A stretch of 64,000 nt of DNA, taken from contig BCHS01000019.1 of NCBI GenBank assembly GCA_039545275.1, forward strand, positions 124,001 through 188,000. Direction: 5' to 3'. The DNA is from Pseudomicrostroma phylloplanum (lineage: Eukaryota > Basidiomycota > Exobasidiomycetes > Microstromatales). The first letter of the stretch is position 1, and every line of letters begins with the position of its first letter. The notes beneath the pieces are model-generated. The model saw only the letters and a list, made by a program, of their open reading frames with translations. It did not search any database and was not told the origin of the DNA. The translations under genes and the position numbers were made by a program. This document shows, one piece after another, positions 10,210 to 20,120 of the stretch.

Positions 10210-11260
10210 TCATCCCGCTCTTTGTAACGGCGGATGACTCGTGGAGAGCTTGTTCTGAGCGAGCACTGTGTGAGGACGGAAAAAAGGAAAAGGTCAAGTA
10301 TGTCAGCGGCTTCCCTCTCTCGCTCCCCTGTCTGCAGACTGCACTCTACTCACCTGCCTCAACCGCCCCTCTTAGCCCATCCGAGTCCACCCCTCTCCTG
10401 CGCAACACCCTTTTGACCTCTCCCCTGACGCTGGGCCTCTCCTCTACCCCGTCCTCCTCATCCTCGCCATTCCCCTGACCAACCTCTCCTCCCCGGTCCT
10501 GCTCCTCCTCGTCCAGATCCAGATCCTCAATCTCCTCCGTCTCCAGTCCGCCCGCAAGAAAGTCCATTGCGGGATTCTTGACCACCCATTCCACCCAAGG
10601 ACCTGCTGCGATCTGCTTCAGTACACCAGGGAGGGACATCCCTCCCGTGCCTGGGATACCTCCCCCGCCCGAGCCAATCGAGTAGCCCTGACCATCTCCC
10701 GCACCGCTCCCAGATCCTCTACCGCCCGCTCCTGCGCGCACAGGAGGCGAGACGGGGTCTGTGAGTAGTACAAAAGTGTACATGGAGGCCGTCTGGTAGT
10801 GCCCTAGTGCATAGGTGGGTGTGGTGTAGGTGTTGAAGTGGGAGGTGCTGGTGGCTTGGGCAGAGGGGGAGAGCTTGGCGAGCATGTTGCGGAGGGAGAA
10901 GACGAGACCGTAGATGAGCTTGGCCTGATCTGTTAGCGCGAGTGCTGAGGAGCCTGTGAGAGAGGAAGGAGTTGGAGCTGCACCGGGGGCGCGGCCGGGG
11001 CCGGAAGCGGTGGAAGAAGAAGGGAGGGGTTGGTGGGCGATACTTCTGCTCACGCCTGGGAGGAGGTCGGGGCCTGGCTGGAGGGCGGAGCTTGGGGAGA
11101 GGGACCAGTCGTGGTGATAGATGAGTGTGCAATGGCGATCATAGATCCAGAGGGAATAGGCCTGGTGTAGAGAGTAGGGGAGAGGTGAGGTTCGGAGAGT
11201 GTGAGCAGGGTCCTGAGTGGTGAGCGCGAGCTTGGTATGTGGACTGACCTTGGTTGCCAT
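10210..11260 (-). CDS. BET5: TRAPP complex subunit Bet5 (TRAPPC1), enlarged
   Basis: Small longin-fold subunit of the TRAPP vesicle-tethering complexes at the ER-Golgi. Proposed exons (right to left): 11249-11260, 10354-11161, 10210-10265; 291 residues. The splice of the 12-nt first exon gives MATKAYSLWIYDRHC, matching the Bet5 start (YSLWIxDRHC...YYHDW). Further family signatures: KLIYGLVFSLRNM, FNTYTTPTYALGHYQT, and near the end LKQIAAGPWVEWVVKNPAMD. The 3' intron (10266-10353) joins SDGLRGAVEA to VLAQN and restores the typical amphipathic last helix; without it the frame stops two codons later at 10346. The first intron is a multiple of three without a stop, so retention would not break the frame. 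Yeast Bet5 is about 160 residues; the excess is low-complexity Gly/Ser and Asp/Glu loops. Confidence 0.85.
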
Positions 11261-11848
11261 TGCGATATGAAAGGGTGAGATGCTCTGGTCCGTATGTCTA
11301 TCAGTGGTGTCTGCGTCTCAATACAGGCGATGTCGAAGAGGCTATGCCGAGGGTATATTGAGCCTGGTCTGCTTCTGCGGGACTGCCTTTGTTGAGACGA
11401 GTGTTGGTCTCAGTATGAGGTGCAATTGGAAGCCAGTGTCTCTGTGTCTGTCTCTCACCTCGGCGTCGGCCTCTTTCCGGTCGAGGGTTGCTGCAGTGTG
11501 GGGGCCACCGCGCATGGGGCGTCTGTCCCACTTCCGCATCCACCGTCGGCCTGAGTGATTTTTCTGGGTCGAGAGCAACCAAGCAAGCCATCACAGAGTG
11601 AGTCGAGCAGTCTACCACTCTGCATTCACCCGTCACCACTCTATTCCCGCTTTGCCCTTGGGCGCACCTTCGATCGCCCTGGACAACGAGGATCGAGGAT
11701 CGGAACCCCACACCATCACAACGGTCGCACACTCGCGCCAGCAGCCAGCGTAGCCTGGACTCGCTGAGCTTGCCGCGCACAAGAAGTCCCCCTTGGCCAT
11801 AGCTTCCTGCCCGATCCTCGGCGTGGGCTGATCGAGCAGGCAGCAGCC
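11261..11848. promoter_or_regulatory. Divergent promoter between BET5 and the HSF gene
   Basis: 588 bp between opposite start codons, including the HSF leader. No clear TATA box and no perfect triple nGAAn heat-shock element seen by eye. Nothing else is supported here. Confidence 0.45.
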
Positions 11849-14740
11849 ATGGCCTCGCACGAGGATAAAGGCAGCACAGATCGCAGGGGAAGGAGCAGCA
11901 GGGGTCTCGACCACGACGCCCAAGGCACCTCACCTCCTGCTCCTCCTCTAGATCCAGCTGCCAGTGCAATGGTCCTAAGGGGACTACAGAACTTGTCCCT
12001 CCCCGGCAATGCATCCTTCAACCCTTCGCCCTATGGAGACAATAGCTATGCTTCAGCCGCACCCATGCTCAATGGCGAGTCATCTACCTCTCCCACTTCC
12101 AACATCGACTTCAATGCCATCCTCGCCAGCCTCGGTTCCGGGGCAGCTCAATTCCAAGATCAGTCTCAATACAATCAGCATCAACCACCCGCGTACGTCT
12201 CCGCTAGTCAACTCCACCCTTACATGGACACGTCAGCCGCGGCAGGACCTTCCTCATCCTCATCCAACACCTTGACATCTGGCAATGTCAACAACACAGC
12301 AGGCTCTTCTACCTCTGCGGCAGCAGCCAAGAAGAAGACGGTCAACAATGGCAAGGCCAAGTTTACTACTCCCAGAGCCAGTAGTCCTTCCGAGGAGAAT
12401 ACCGGCGCCTCTTCCTCCTCTGCCAAACGAGTCCCACCTTTCCTCAACAAGCTTCGCAACATGATCGACGACGAAGCGACAAACGAGCTCATCTGCTGGC
12501 AGCCCGAAGGCAAGACCTTCTTGGTACCCAACAACATCCGCTTTGCAAAGGAGGTTCTTCCACGCTTCTTCAAGCACAACAACTTCTCTTCCTTTGTGCG
12601 GCAGCTGAACATGTACGGTTTCCACAAGGTCCCTTCGCTTCAGCAGGGATCGCTCAAGCACGAGCAGGAGATGGAGGTGTGGGAGTTTGAGAACGACAAC
12701 TTTGTCCGCGATCAACCCGAGCTGATGATCAACGTTCAGAGGAAGCCTGGCCACAAGGGTGACGGCGCGGGTGGGGAACGTGGTGAAGCAAAGGATGACA
12801 AGGAAGAGGAAGATGACAGGAACAAGGCCCTGGTAGATAGCAAGTCGGAAGGAGGACTCAATGCTGTCAGTGGAGCACTCACACGCATCGGCGATTCAGA
12901 GACTCGGCAAGAGCTTTCGAAGGTCTGGCATGCGATTCAGACGATCAGTAGCACCCAAGAGAGCATCAACGATAACCTACGCCATCTCAGTCTCCACAAC
13001 GAGACGTTGTGGCAGAAGGCCATGGAGAGCGAGCGGAGAGCGGAGCAGCAGTCGGAGACGATCAATCGCATGCTCCGCTTCCTTGCAGGCATCTTTGCCA
13101 ACCAGGATGTCCTCGGAGGAAAGCACGAGCCTGGGACGCCGAGCAAAGGACGCAAGAGAGGCGGTCAAGGTGGCAGCGGTGTGGGGCCTGGCAGAGGTCT
13201 ATTCAGGAGCAACTCTAGTCACCCGCTCATGATCCAAGGCCCCGATGCCGCCAGCTCGTCGGATCTTTTCGATCAGCGACATGATACCCATGATGATGTC
13301 GAGGACAGTAGCGAACGCTTCCACGAGCTCTTTACTCGCATCTCAGAGACTGGCTCCAATGAGAATACTCCAAGAGAATCCCGATCGCCTACGGAGTCTG
13401 GAACGCCGAGCAAGTTCACCACACTTCGATCGCCTACTCCTACTGAAGGGCCAGCACAATCGAGGTCTGGATCGAGCCGGCCGGGTCGGCCATCCCTGTC
13501 GGATGCAGGACGCAGACCTTCCACCCCGTCAGGCAGTCGAAGTGGTTCACTTGCGCCTCAGCAGATCTTGAGTGCGTTGCAGCAGATGTTCGCAGGTAGC
13601 GGAGGGGAGGGCGGAGCCAGTATGCCTGGGACACCGTACGCCGGCCGCTCTGGGACACCATTCGGCAGTGCTCGAGGTGGCACGCCTGGCCCAGCCGGGG
13701 CGCCCAGCCCGTCCAAGATGGATCCGAATCTCATCGCCTCGCTGCAGAGCGTGATAGCCATGATGCAGGCCCAGCAGAACTCAGGCGAGGCAAGCAGCAG
13801 TGGTACCGGGGCAAACGAAGGAGCCTTGGGCATCTACAATGCCGATGATGATCAGAACGATTCCAATCGCTTCATCTACCCTTACACGGGTGGCCCCACT
13901 GGCTTCACACCGCCTTCATCGAATTCGCCGGCGCCGAGCCATGCGAGCCCCAACTACGGTGGCGGTACCCAGTTGACGCAGCTGACTCCGGACAACCCCT
14001 TTGCGCAATATCTCCAAGGCACCGAGGCTGACGCTGCGAGCGTTCAGAAGGCGATTGGGGCGCTGGTGGAAGCGTTCCGTGTCCCCGGTTCTAGCAGCCG
14101 CGGTGGCACCCCTGGCCCTTCTGTATCCGCTACGGGAGCTGCATCCTCGTTGGGCCAGCGGAACACAGACGGCTTCGCTAATGGGGAGATTGCTCCTGGC
14201 AATTGGAATCAGTACGCCTCATCGGCGGGTTCTACGAGCCAGCGCCACGGAAGCATCGACGCCGCGGGCAAGAAGGGCGGTGGTGCGAAGACGCACGCCG
14301 CGAACAACACGAGCGACATCGACGTCGACGCCCTCCTGTCGCAATTCATCGACTCGTCCGCCGCTGGCTCCACCGGACCTGAAGATGAGAGTGCTGGCGC
14401 TGCCACCCCTACTCCCGCTCTTGCAGCGGGGGACGATCAGCAGGTGAAGCAAGAGAGCACCAGCTCCTCGCCCGTTTTGGACAGCACCAGTGGTACTTCT
14501 TCCCCTTCGGCCGTCGCTCACGCTACGCGACAGAAGCGCAAATCGCTCGATGCGCAGGGGGATGTGGATATGCAGTCTGGTGATGCGGAAGGAGACACAT
14601 TGGGGCAGAAGAGGAAGAAGACGAATCATGATACCCGAGGAGGAGGAGGAGGAGGAGGAGGAGGAGGAGGAAGCGGAGGTGGTGGCAGAAGCGCGTCTGG
14701 TGTAGGGAAGTTCGGACAGACGAGCGTTGAGGATGGATGA
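11849..14740 (+). CDS. HSF1: Heat-shock transcription factor (HSF family)
   Basis: Single-exon gene, 963 residues. Residues about 194-300 form an HSF DNA-binding domain: VPPFLNKLRNMI, then WQPEGKTFLVPN, FAKEVLPRFFKHNNFSSFVR (recognition helix) and QLNMYGFHKVPS. Residues about 350-415 are predicted coiled coil (the HR-A/B trimerisation region: SKVWHAIQTISSTQ and the heptads that follow). The long C-terminal part is disordered, rich in Ser/Pro/Gly with many SP/TP sites, and presumably carries activation and regulatory segments. A glycine run encoded by an uninterrupted GGA tract lies near the end (14638-14676). An HSF gene of this layout is usually the essential HSF1; a receiver domain as in Skn7 is absent. 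The ATG at 11849 is the first in frame. Confidence 0.93.
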   Translation: MASHEDKGSTDRRGRSSRGLDHDAQGTSPPAPPLDPAASAMVLRGLQNLSLPGNASFNPSPYGDNSYASAAPMLNGESSTSPTSNIDFNAILASLGSGAAQFQDQSQYNQHQPPAYVSASQLHPYMDTSAAAGPSSSSSNTLTSGNVNNTAGSSTSAAAAKKKTVNNGKAKFTTPRASSPSEENTGASSSSAKRVPPFLNKLRNMIDDEATNELICWQPEGKTFLVPNNIRFAKEVLPRFFKHNNFSSFVRQLNMYGFHKVPSLQQGSLKHEQEMEVWEFENDNFVRDQPELMINVQRKPGHKGDGAGGERGEAKDDKEEEDDRNKALVDSKSEGGLNAVSGALTRIGDSETRQELSKVWHAIQTISSTQESINDNLRHLSLHNETLWQKAMESERRAEQQSETINRMLRFLAGIFANQDVLGGKHEPGTPSKGRKRGGQGGSGVGPGRGLFRSNSSHPLMIQGPDAASSSDLFDQRHDTHDDVEDSSERFHELFTRISETGSNENTPRESRSPTESGTPSKFTTLRSPTPTEGPAQSRSGSSRPGRPSLSDAGRRPSTPSGSRSGSLAPQQILSALQQMFAGSGGEGGASMPGTPYAGRSGTPFGSARGGTPGPAGAPSPSKMDPNLIASLQSVIAMMQAQQNSGEASSSGTGANEGALGIYNADDDQNDSNRFIYPYTGGPTGFTPPSSNSPAPSHASPNYGGGTQLTQLTPDNPFAQYLQGTEADAASVQKAIGALVEAFRVPGSSSRGGTPGPSVSATGAASSLGQRNTDGFANGEIAPGNWNQYASSAGSTSQRHGSIDAAGKKGGGAKTHAANNTSDIDVDALLSQFIDSSAAGSTGPEDESAGAATPTPALAAGDDQQVKQESTSSSPVLDSTSGTSSPSAVAHATRQKRKSLDAQGDVDMQSGDAEGDTLGQKRKKTNHDTRGGGGGGGGGGGSGGGGRSASGVGKFGQTSVEDG
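14638..14676. repeat. (GGA)n microsatellite coding poly-glycine
   Basis: Almost perfect GGA array at the 3' end of the HSF frame, translated as a run of 11 glycines followed by SGGGG. It could vary in copy number between strains without shifting frame. Confidence 0.85.
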
Positions 14741-15539
14741 TGGAGCGCGAGAGCTCATAGACGGGCGCGAAAAGACTAGACACAGACTCTATTGGGGAGA
14801 CCGGGCACTCTAGATGCGAAGGGTGGGGCCTAGGTGTCATGGGCCGCTGCGCGTTCCTGCGCATTGTACAACTATCTTCCCGCAACGGCCCAAGTATCGA
14901 ACGCAATATCCAGACCCATCATCGTACCATGTCATGTGGTACATCTCACATGTCGACTGCTCATCCACTCTCTCATTTGAAGACCAGAGTCCACGCCGTC
15001 CTCTCGTCTCGGTCTCGTCTACCCAGGTTTCGTCCGTCCATCCCTCCGTCCGCATGTGCTCTGCTCTGCGTCCCCCGAATTCCGCACGTTCGGTCGTCTC
15101 GCCTCGCCTGGACTCGAGTGGCAGACGCGCGGTGCATGCATGGGCCAATTGCCGGACTGGACTGCAGTGGAGCCCCAACCAAGGACCAAGGGCGCTTCTT
15201 CTCCTTGTTCCTTTATTCCTTCCTTCCTTTCTGGATGGCGTATTTGAGTTGACGTCACCCATCATCCCTTTCGCCTTTTCGCTCTCTCTCCATTCTCTAA
15301 GGCTGCGGTAGAGTCTCTGACTCTGCGACGTATCGGCATATCGAGCAAGCTCGTCTGTGAGGCCCAATAACCCTACAAAGGTTGACTTGCGGCGCCTCGA
15401 GACATCGCGTTCGTCCAATACCCGCAAGAGCGCTTTGTTGCCAGACTGCACCGCACATACCCCTCCTCGCCCTAGCGATCCTCCTCATCACTGTCTTTGC
15501 CCGTACATTGTTTCTCCCGCGCAATACCTGTAACTAAGC
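14741..15539. other. Intergenic region between HSF and the acyltransferase
   Basis: 3' region of HSF plus promoter and leader of the acyltransferase gene. A short TTCC array occurs near 15212-15228. Several overlapping frames on both strands lack any coding signature. Confidence 0.45.
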
Positions 15540-17869
15540 ATGTCCTCACCTCAGGACCTCAAAATGTCAGTTGCAGGCCTCGCGCCCCCTCTGCAAGCCT
15601 CAGCAGCACCACCACCGCCGCCAGTAGCCGAAGATGCCTGGGACGCCAAAGCGATCACCATCTCCCGAGGTCGCGGCTTCGGTCCCTGGTACTCGATCAT
15701 GCGCTGGATCGGCAGGCGTTGCTCCTCGCACTTCTTCTCCTCCGTGACCGTCCTTGGTGGGGAGGACGTGCCCCGCACAGGCGCCTTCATCCTTGTTTGC
15801 TCCCACTTCAGTACGATCATGGATGTAGCGATTATCAGCGCTTATTTGCCTCATGGGAGGCCGATCCACTATTGGGCAAAGAAAGGACTGTACAGAGGCA
15901 AGCATATTGCGTATATCTTGAATGATTCGGGGAATATTCAGGTGGATAGGAAGAATAAGGATAATCAGGCGCTCTTCAAGGGGACGTTTGACGCGATGCA
16001 GGCAGGAGAGGCAATTGGACTGTTCCCGGAAGGTGAGTGGAGGGGTATAGAAGGTGTCCTTGTCCCACTCCAGGCTCACCCTCACCCTCTCTTCACCGTC
16101 CTGTCCCTAGGTGGATCGTACACCGAGCCCCGTCTCCACTCGATGAAAGCCGGCGCAGCGTGGGCCGCTCTTGAGTACGCCAAGTTCCTTCTCGCCGAGG
16201 AGGAGAGCAAGGATGATAGCTCATCCGCCTCGCCTTCTGAGATCAAGACCGACGTCAAGATTATTCCCGCCTCGATCAACTACACCGAGAAGTCGAGATG
16301 GAGAAGTAAAGCCGTCTTCCAACTGGGCAGGGCCTTCTCTGTAGACGAGTATACGGAGGAGTTCCTTGCCGCTTCGACTGAGTCGTCCAGCAAGGTTGCC
16401 GTCAGCGCTACCTCCGACGAGGACGGTTTGCTAGGCAACAGGAGCGATGGCAGCTCCCGACGTTTCCCAGCACCTCAGACGCCGCTGTTCCCCGCTACAC
16501 CAGCAGCATACAGCGACGTAGAGCCCTCGTATCTCGATCCAATCGTCAACCCTGGAGCTGGCCTCACCGTTCCTACTGAACGCCCACCTCTTCCCCGAGG
16601 CACCACGCGGAGGTCAGACCGGGCTGCCAAGGACGCTGTGCAGAAGCTGACGGACAGAATCTCTCGCGAGATGAATCAAATTACGATCAATGCTCCGGAC
16701 TGGAAGACGTGGCATGCGATGAAGGTCGCGAGGGAGCTTCTTTGGCAGGGAGACGCCAAGAAGGGTGGGACAGAGCTGGACCTGGCGAACATCGTGCCGA
16801 TCAGCAATGCCCTCATTGCCCTTTTCGAAGTCGACGAGAAGTCAGACTCGCCACCACTTCCTCAGGCAATCCACGCCTCGGATGTGCTCCTCAGGCTGCA
16901 AGCTCTTCAGCTCGCAGCACGGACGGATCTGCCCACTCTGAATGCTATTGCGCCGTCGTACAACAAACGCAACTACTCTTTCCCCACAAAGGGTCAGACC
17001 AGCAGGGCTCTGCTGTGGAATGTGGCGCAATTGGCGATCCGAAGCCCACTCTATGTGCCCGTCTTTGTCTTCTATGGACCTGCGTACTTCGCGGGGTGGT
17101 ACATGAGCTCGAAGCATGCCAAGCATGAGGAGGAGAGCATGGCGAGCGTCAAGAGCCTTGTGTGAGTAGTCGCGTAGGCAAATGAAGCAAGTGAAGATGC
17201 CGACTTAGCAGCTGACCGAGCCATTTGCCCACGCCTGTTCATAGCTCCTTCCCGGTGGCCTTCCTCACGCACTGCCTCCTCTTCCTCTTCGTCTCCGCCC
17301 TCTTCCTCTTCACCCCTCCCGGTCTCCTCATCGCCTTCCTCCTCTCTCAAGCCATCCGCATCACAGCGGAGAAGTACGTCCTCTCCTCGGCGTATCGTCT
17401 GTTTAAGGAGACGGCCGCCTACGGACGTTGTCTCACCATCCACCTAGGTCTCGTCAAGAGCTTCACTGGGCGTGAGAGGGAGGTAGAGGTAATGATTCGC
17501 GCCGTCGAGGTGGCTCAGCCTGTGCAGTGGACCCTTACAAAGGCCTTTAAGCGGCAGTCAGAGGGAGCAAAGCGAGGCAGAGCCACATCGCAGTCGCAGA
17601 CCTCTGGCGACAAGCTGGCTGTGACAAGCAGTGTGGACGGAGATGTACCTGGAGAGAAGATTGTCACCCTTAAGCGGGTCAGGGGGGCCAGTCCTAGCGG
17701 CGGCAAGAGACGACCGGCCCCCATTCGCCTGCTGAGGCTTGCGCTGCAGACCAGGCGGGAGAGTATACTCAGTTTGAGAGAGCTCATCAAGGCTGTGCGA
17801 GAGAAGGGAACAGAACGACAGGTCGAGGCTTGGCTGTACTTGGAGAGTCAGGGAGCCAAGCTGGTGTGA
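15540..17869 (+). CDS. Glycerol-3-phosphate/dihydroxyacetone-phosphate O-acyltransferase (Gat1/Sct1-like)
   Basis: Expected to make lysophosphatidate, the first acylation step of glycerolipid synthesis, in the ER membrane. Exons: 15540-16032, 16111-17161 and 17245-17869 (722 residues). The PlsC/LPLAT domain shows CSHFSTIMD (the His...Asp catalytic box, spaced as in fungal Gat1/Sct1), GNIQVDRKNKD and LFPEGGSYTEPRLHSMKAG, where the EGG is created by the first splice; that 78-nt intron is a multiple of three and lacks a stop. Residues about 250-330 are a variable acidic/Ser-rich loop. The second splice joins a membrane stretch (LYVPVFVFYGPAYFAGWY) to a second hydrophobic segment (FLTHCLLFLFVSALFLF). 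Length is close to the yeast enzymes (about 740). Gat1 versus Sct1 cannot be decided. Confidence 0.9.
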
Positions 17870-18052
17870 GAAGATACAAACACGACGGGAGGGTTCGCGC
17901 GTGTCATACCAGGGCCGTAGAGCATACCATGTGACGCTTCATTGGGATTAGAAGGAGCAGGCTCAGGAATACCATCTAATTCAGCATGCACGCCCTTGTG
18001 CGAAGGTATCTCGTCTATTGAATCTACCGCTGGCGAAGCTCGCTCTCGCTCA

Positions 18053-19068
18053 CTATTGCTTCTCCTCTCCTTGGATTGTGATGATGAGCTTCTCCCCCTC
18101 CCACCGCGCTGACACCCCACTGAGGTCCTGACAGACAAAGTCCGCCCCCGCCTCCCACATCCTCCCCACATCATGCGTCGTCTTCAACCCCAGCACCCTA
18201 CACCCCGCCGCCTNCCCCGCCAGTACCCCCGGTGGTGCATCCTCTACCACAAGACATCGCTTAGGATCTGCCCCACTCTGCTCTGCGCCGAGGAGGTAAG
18301 GGTCTGGAGCAGGCTTGCCGCGGGAGACTTGGTCCGAGGTGATGAATGTGCGAGGGGGAGAGGGAGAAGAGAGTGAAGCGGCGAAGCCCACGTGCCCGTA
18401 GGCGGCGGTGGCCGAGGTGACGATGGCCCACCCGGGGCGGATGGAGGGGTTGGTGAGGGAGGCAGAGGAGATCTACAGGGAGGGAGGAAGGAGCAGCAGG
18501 AGGGAAGCGAGAGTCAGCGTCGCCAGTCTCAAGGCCCTCGTCTTCGCCGTCTGAGAGCTCACCTCGGCTAGCAGCTTCTTTGTCCCCGGCAGAGCCACGA
18601 TCCTCCCCGGTCCACCCGTCTCTGCGGCCTGCGCAGCAATCTCGGCGATGCGTCCTTCAAAGGCCCGCACCCGCTCTGGAAGCTCCTCGTCTGTGATACT
18701 CGGGATAAAGCGCTTCAGGTTCTCGATTGTGCGGTAGCCGTGGCAGCGCTCCATCTGCCAGAGGGAAGAGCCGCGGGGAGAGGGGAGAGGGACGTCAGTG
18801 GTCGGTCATTAACTCGCTCGATGAACAGGCAGGATCGCGACCACTCACAACGTAAGGCAGATCGAGATTGTATTGCTCTGCGAACTCGCGCCTGTCCCAC
18901 CGTGAAGATCAAGGAGCACACGAGGTCAACTATCGTTCGGTCGGATGTCCAAGCTGTGTCCGTGCGGTTCGGGCCTCACCATGTCTGATTCACTGCCGGC
19001 GTAGAATCGATGAGCGTGCCGTCCATGTCGAACAGCACGCAGTCTACCTCGATCTCATGCACGGGCAT
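18053..19068 (-). CDS. HAD-superfamily phosphatase, glycerol-phosphatase/2-deoxyglucose-6-phosphatase type
   Basis: Small haloacid-dehalogenase phosphatase acting on a sugar or polyol phosphate. Exons (right to left): 18980-19068, 18849-18891, 18563-18754 and 18053-18472; 247 residues, the usual size of GPP1/DOG1-like enzymes. Motif I is VLFDMDGTLIDST with the nucleophile and acid/base Asp; HGYRTIENL is the cap-domain signature of the Gpp/Dog group; motif II is the VTSAT segment; motif III Lys is in SRGKPAPDPY; motif IV is VVEDAPPGVLAG. The second exon is only 43 nt. Base 18214 is N inside motif-IV codons (NAG: Lys, Gln, Glu or a stop), so one residue is unknown. The next feature upstream is a tRNA gene; the 3' end faces the acyltransferase gene (183 bp). 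Confidence 0.9.
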
Positions 19069-19304
19069 ACTGAAATGGGGTGAACGAAAGGGGTAGAGGG
19101 GAGTCCAAAGGAATGTGGGGGGAAGAGGGGATTGATCAATACCACAAAAGGCGGGGTAACAGGAAGGATTCGATTTTGCGAACGGGCTCGCTGCAGCTTA
19201 GGCGGCCGCCGTCGGTGACAAGAAGTCGCCGATGCTGTAGATGCGTGCTGACGGATCAGAGAGTATATGTACGTCTCAGCTGAATTCGTCATTCTTATGT
19301 TCGG

Positions 19305-19403
19305 GGACCCGTAGCTCAGCTGGTAGCAGCGTCAGATTCCAATTGTCTTGACTTCAAGCACATTGTCTCCTGGAGGTCGTCCGTTCGATCCGGGCCGGGT
19401 TCA
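19305..19403 (+). tRNA. tRNA, probably tRNA-Trp (CCA) with an anticodon-loop intron
   Basis: A cloverleaf can be drawn. The acceptor stem GGACCCG pairs with CGGGTTC (one G-T pair), with discriminator A. The T-arm is GTCCG-TTCGATC-CGGGC. The B-box-like GTTCGATCC and A-box-like TAGCTCAGCTGGTAG are both present. The anticodon stem TCAGA leads into loop TTCCAA, giving anticodon CCA, and about 25 nt of intron follow position 37 before the 3' side of the stem (CCTGG). Weak points are a D-stem with only three good pairs and an A-C mismatch at the bottom of the anticodon stem. A run of five Ts follows at 19407-19411, as expected for RNA polymerase III termination. Confidence 0.72.
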
Positions 19404-19406
19404 TTC

Positions 19407-19411
19407 TTTTT
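19407..19411 (+). terminator. RNA polymerase III terminator (T5)
   Basis: Five consecutive T residues start four bases after the tRNA discriminator base, the normal position and form for a Pol III stop. Confidence 0.7.
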
Positions 19412-20120
19412 GCATCTCGCAACTTCGTTTGGTGGTCGCGACTGACCCCTGAAGTTCAAGAGCGGTGAGAGTAGATCGAAGTCAGGAGCGACTGTCAGTA
19501 CTGCAGTGCTAGGCTTATCTCTGGAAGACTGTCAGGCCATTGCGATTCAGGGGGCTGCTCTCATTCAAAGCCCCCTCCCTGCTTCAGCGGGAAGATCTCG
19601 CCCGCGCCTTGTTTCCCGCTTTTGCCGACGATTCCCGATTGGAAGCCGCACTTCAGTCTAAGCGAGACGCGGGGGGTGATTCACCGCCCTAATCCCCCCG
19701 ACGCAGGCAGGCAGTCTATGGGAAGAAGCATCGGAAGCCCCACATCGTTATCAGTTGTGCGATACCCTGATTTGGTCAGACACGTTGCCCTCGCCATTCC
19801 TTCTCGGCAGGCACTGGACGCAATTGCTGACATCTGCTGACACCTCAGACCCCATTTGTACCTCGCCTAGGGTTCTTCGCTCGCCTCTGTGAACCTGGGA
19901 TTCCTCGCTCCCACGATGCAGGGGACCTGAAGCGACAATTCCACAGCCACTCTTCCTTTCGGATCACCGCTGCTGATAAGGATTGTGAAGATTGGGCGGC
20001 CCCTAAGCTATATAGAGAGCGGAGGAAGCTGGGATGGACTCCTTCTCAGGAACACCTGAAGCCTCGTCTCGGCGGCCCCCATCCTCGAGCTCGACTATAT
20101 CCCGACACAGTGAAGTCACA
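19412..20120. promoter_or_regulatory. Upstream region of the amidase gene
   Basis: No gene seen. A good TATA box (TATATAG, 20009-20015) lies about 105 bp before the amidase ATG at 20121, which would place the transcript start near 20040 and argues against an in-frame ATG at 20034. Confidence 0.55.
20009..20015 (+). promoter_or_regulatory. TATA box of the amidase gene
   Basis: TATATAG inside CTATATAGAGAG, well placed for a start site about 30 bp downstream and hence for translation from 20121, where the signal peptide begins. Confidence 0.55.

Noticed and set aside
20034..20120. Upstream in-frame ATG of the amidase (29 extra residues)
   Set aside because: It would bury the signal peptide, and it lies at the expected transcript start about 20-25 bp after the TATATAG box.
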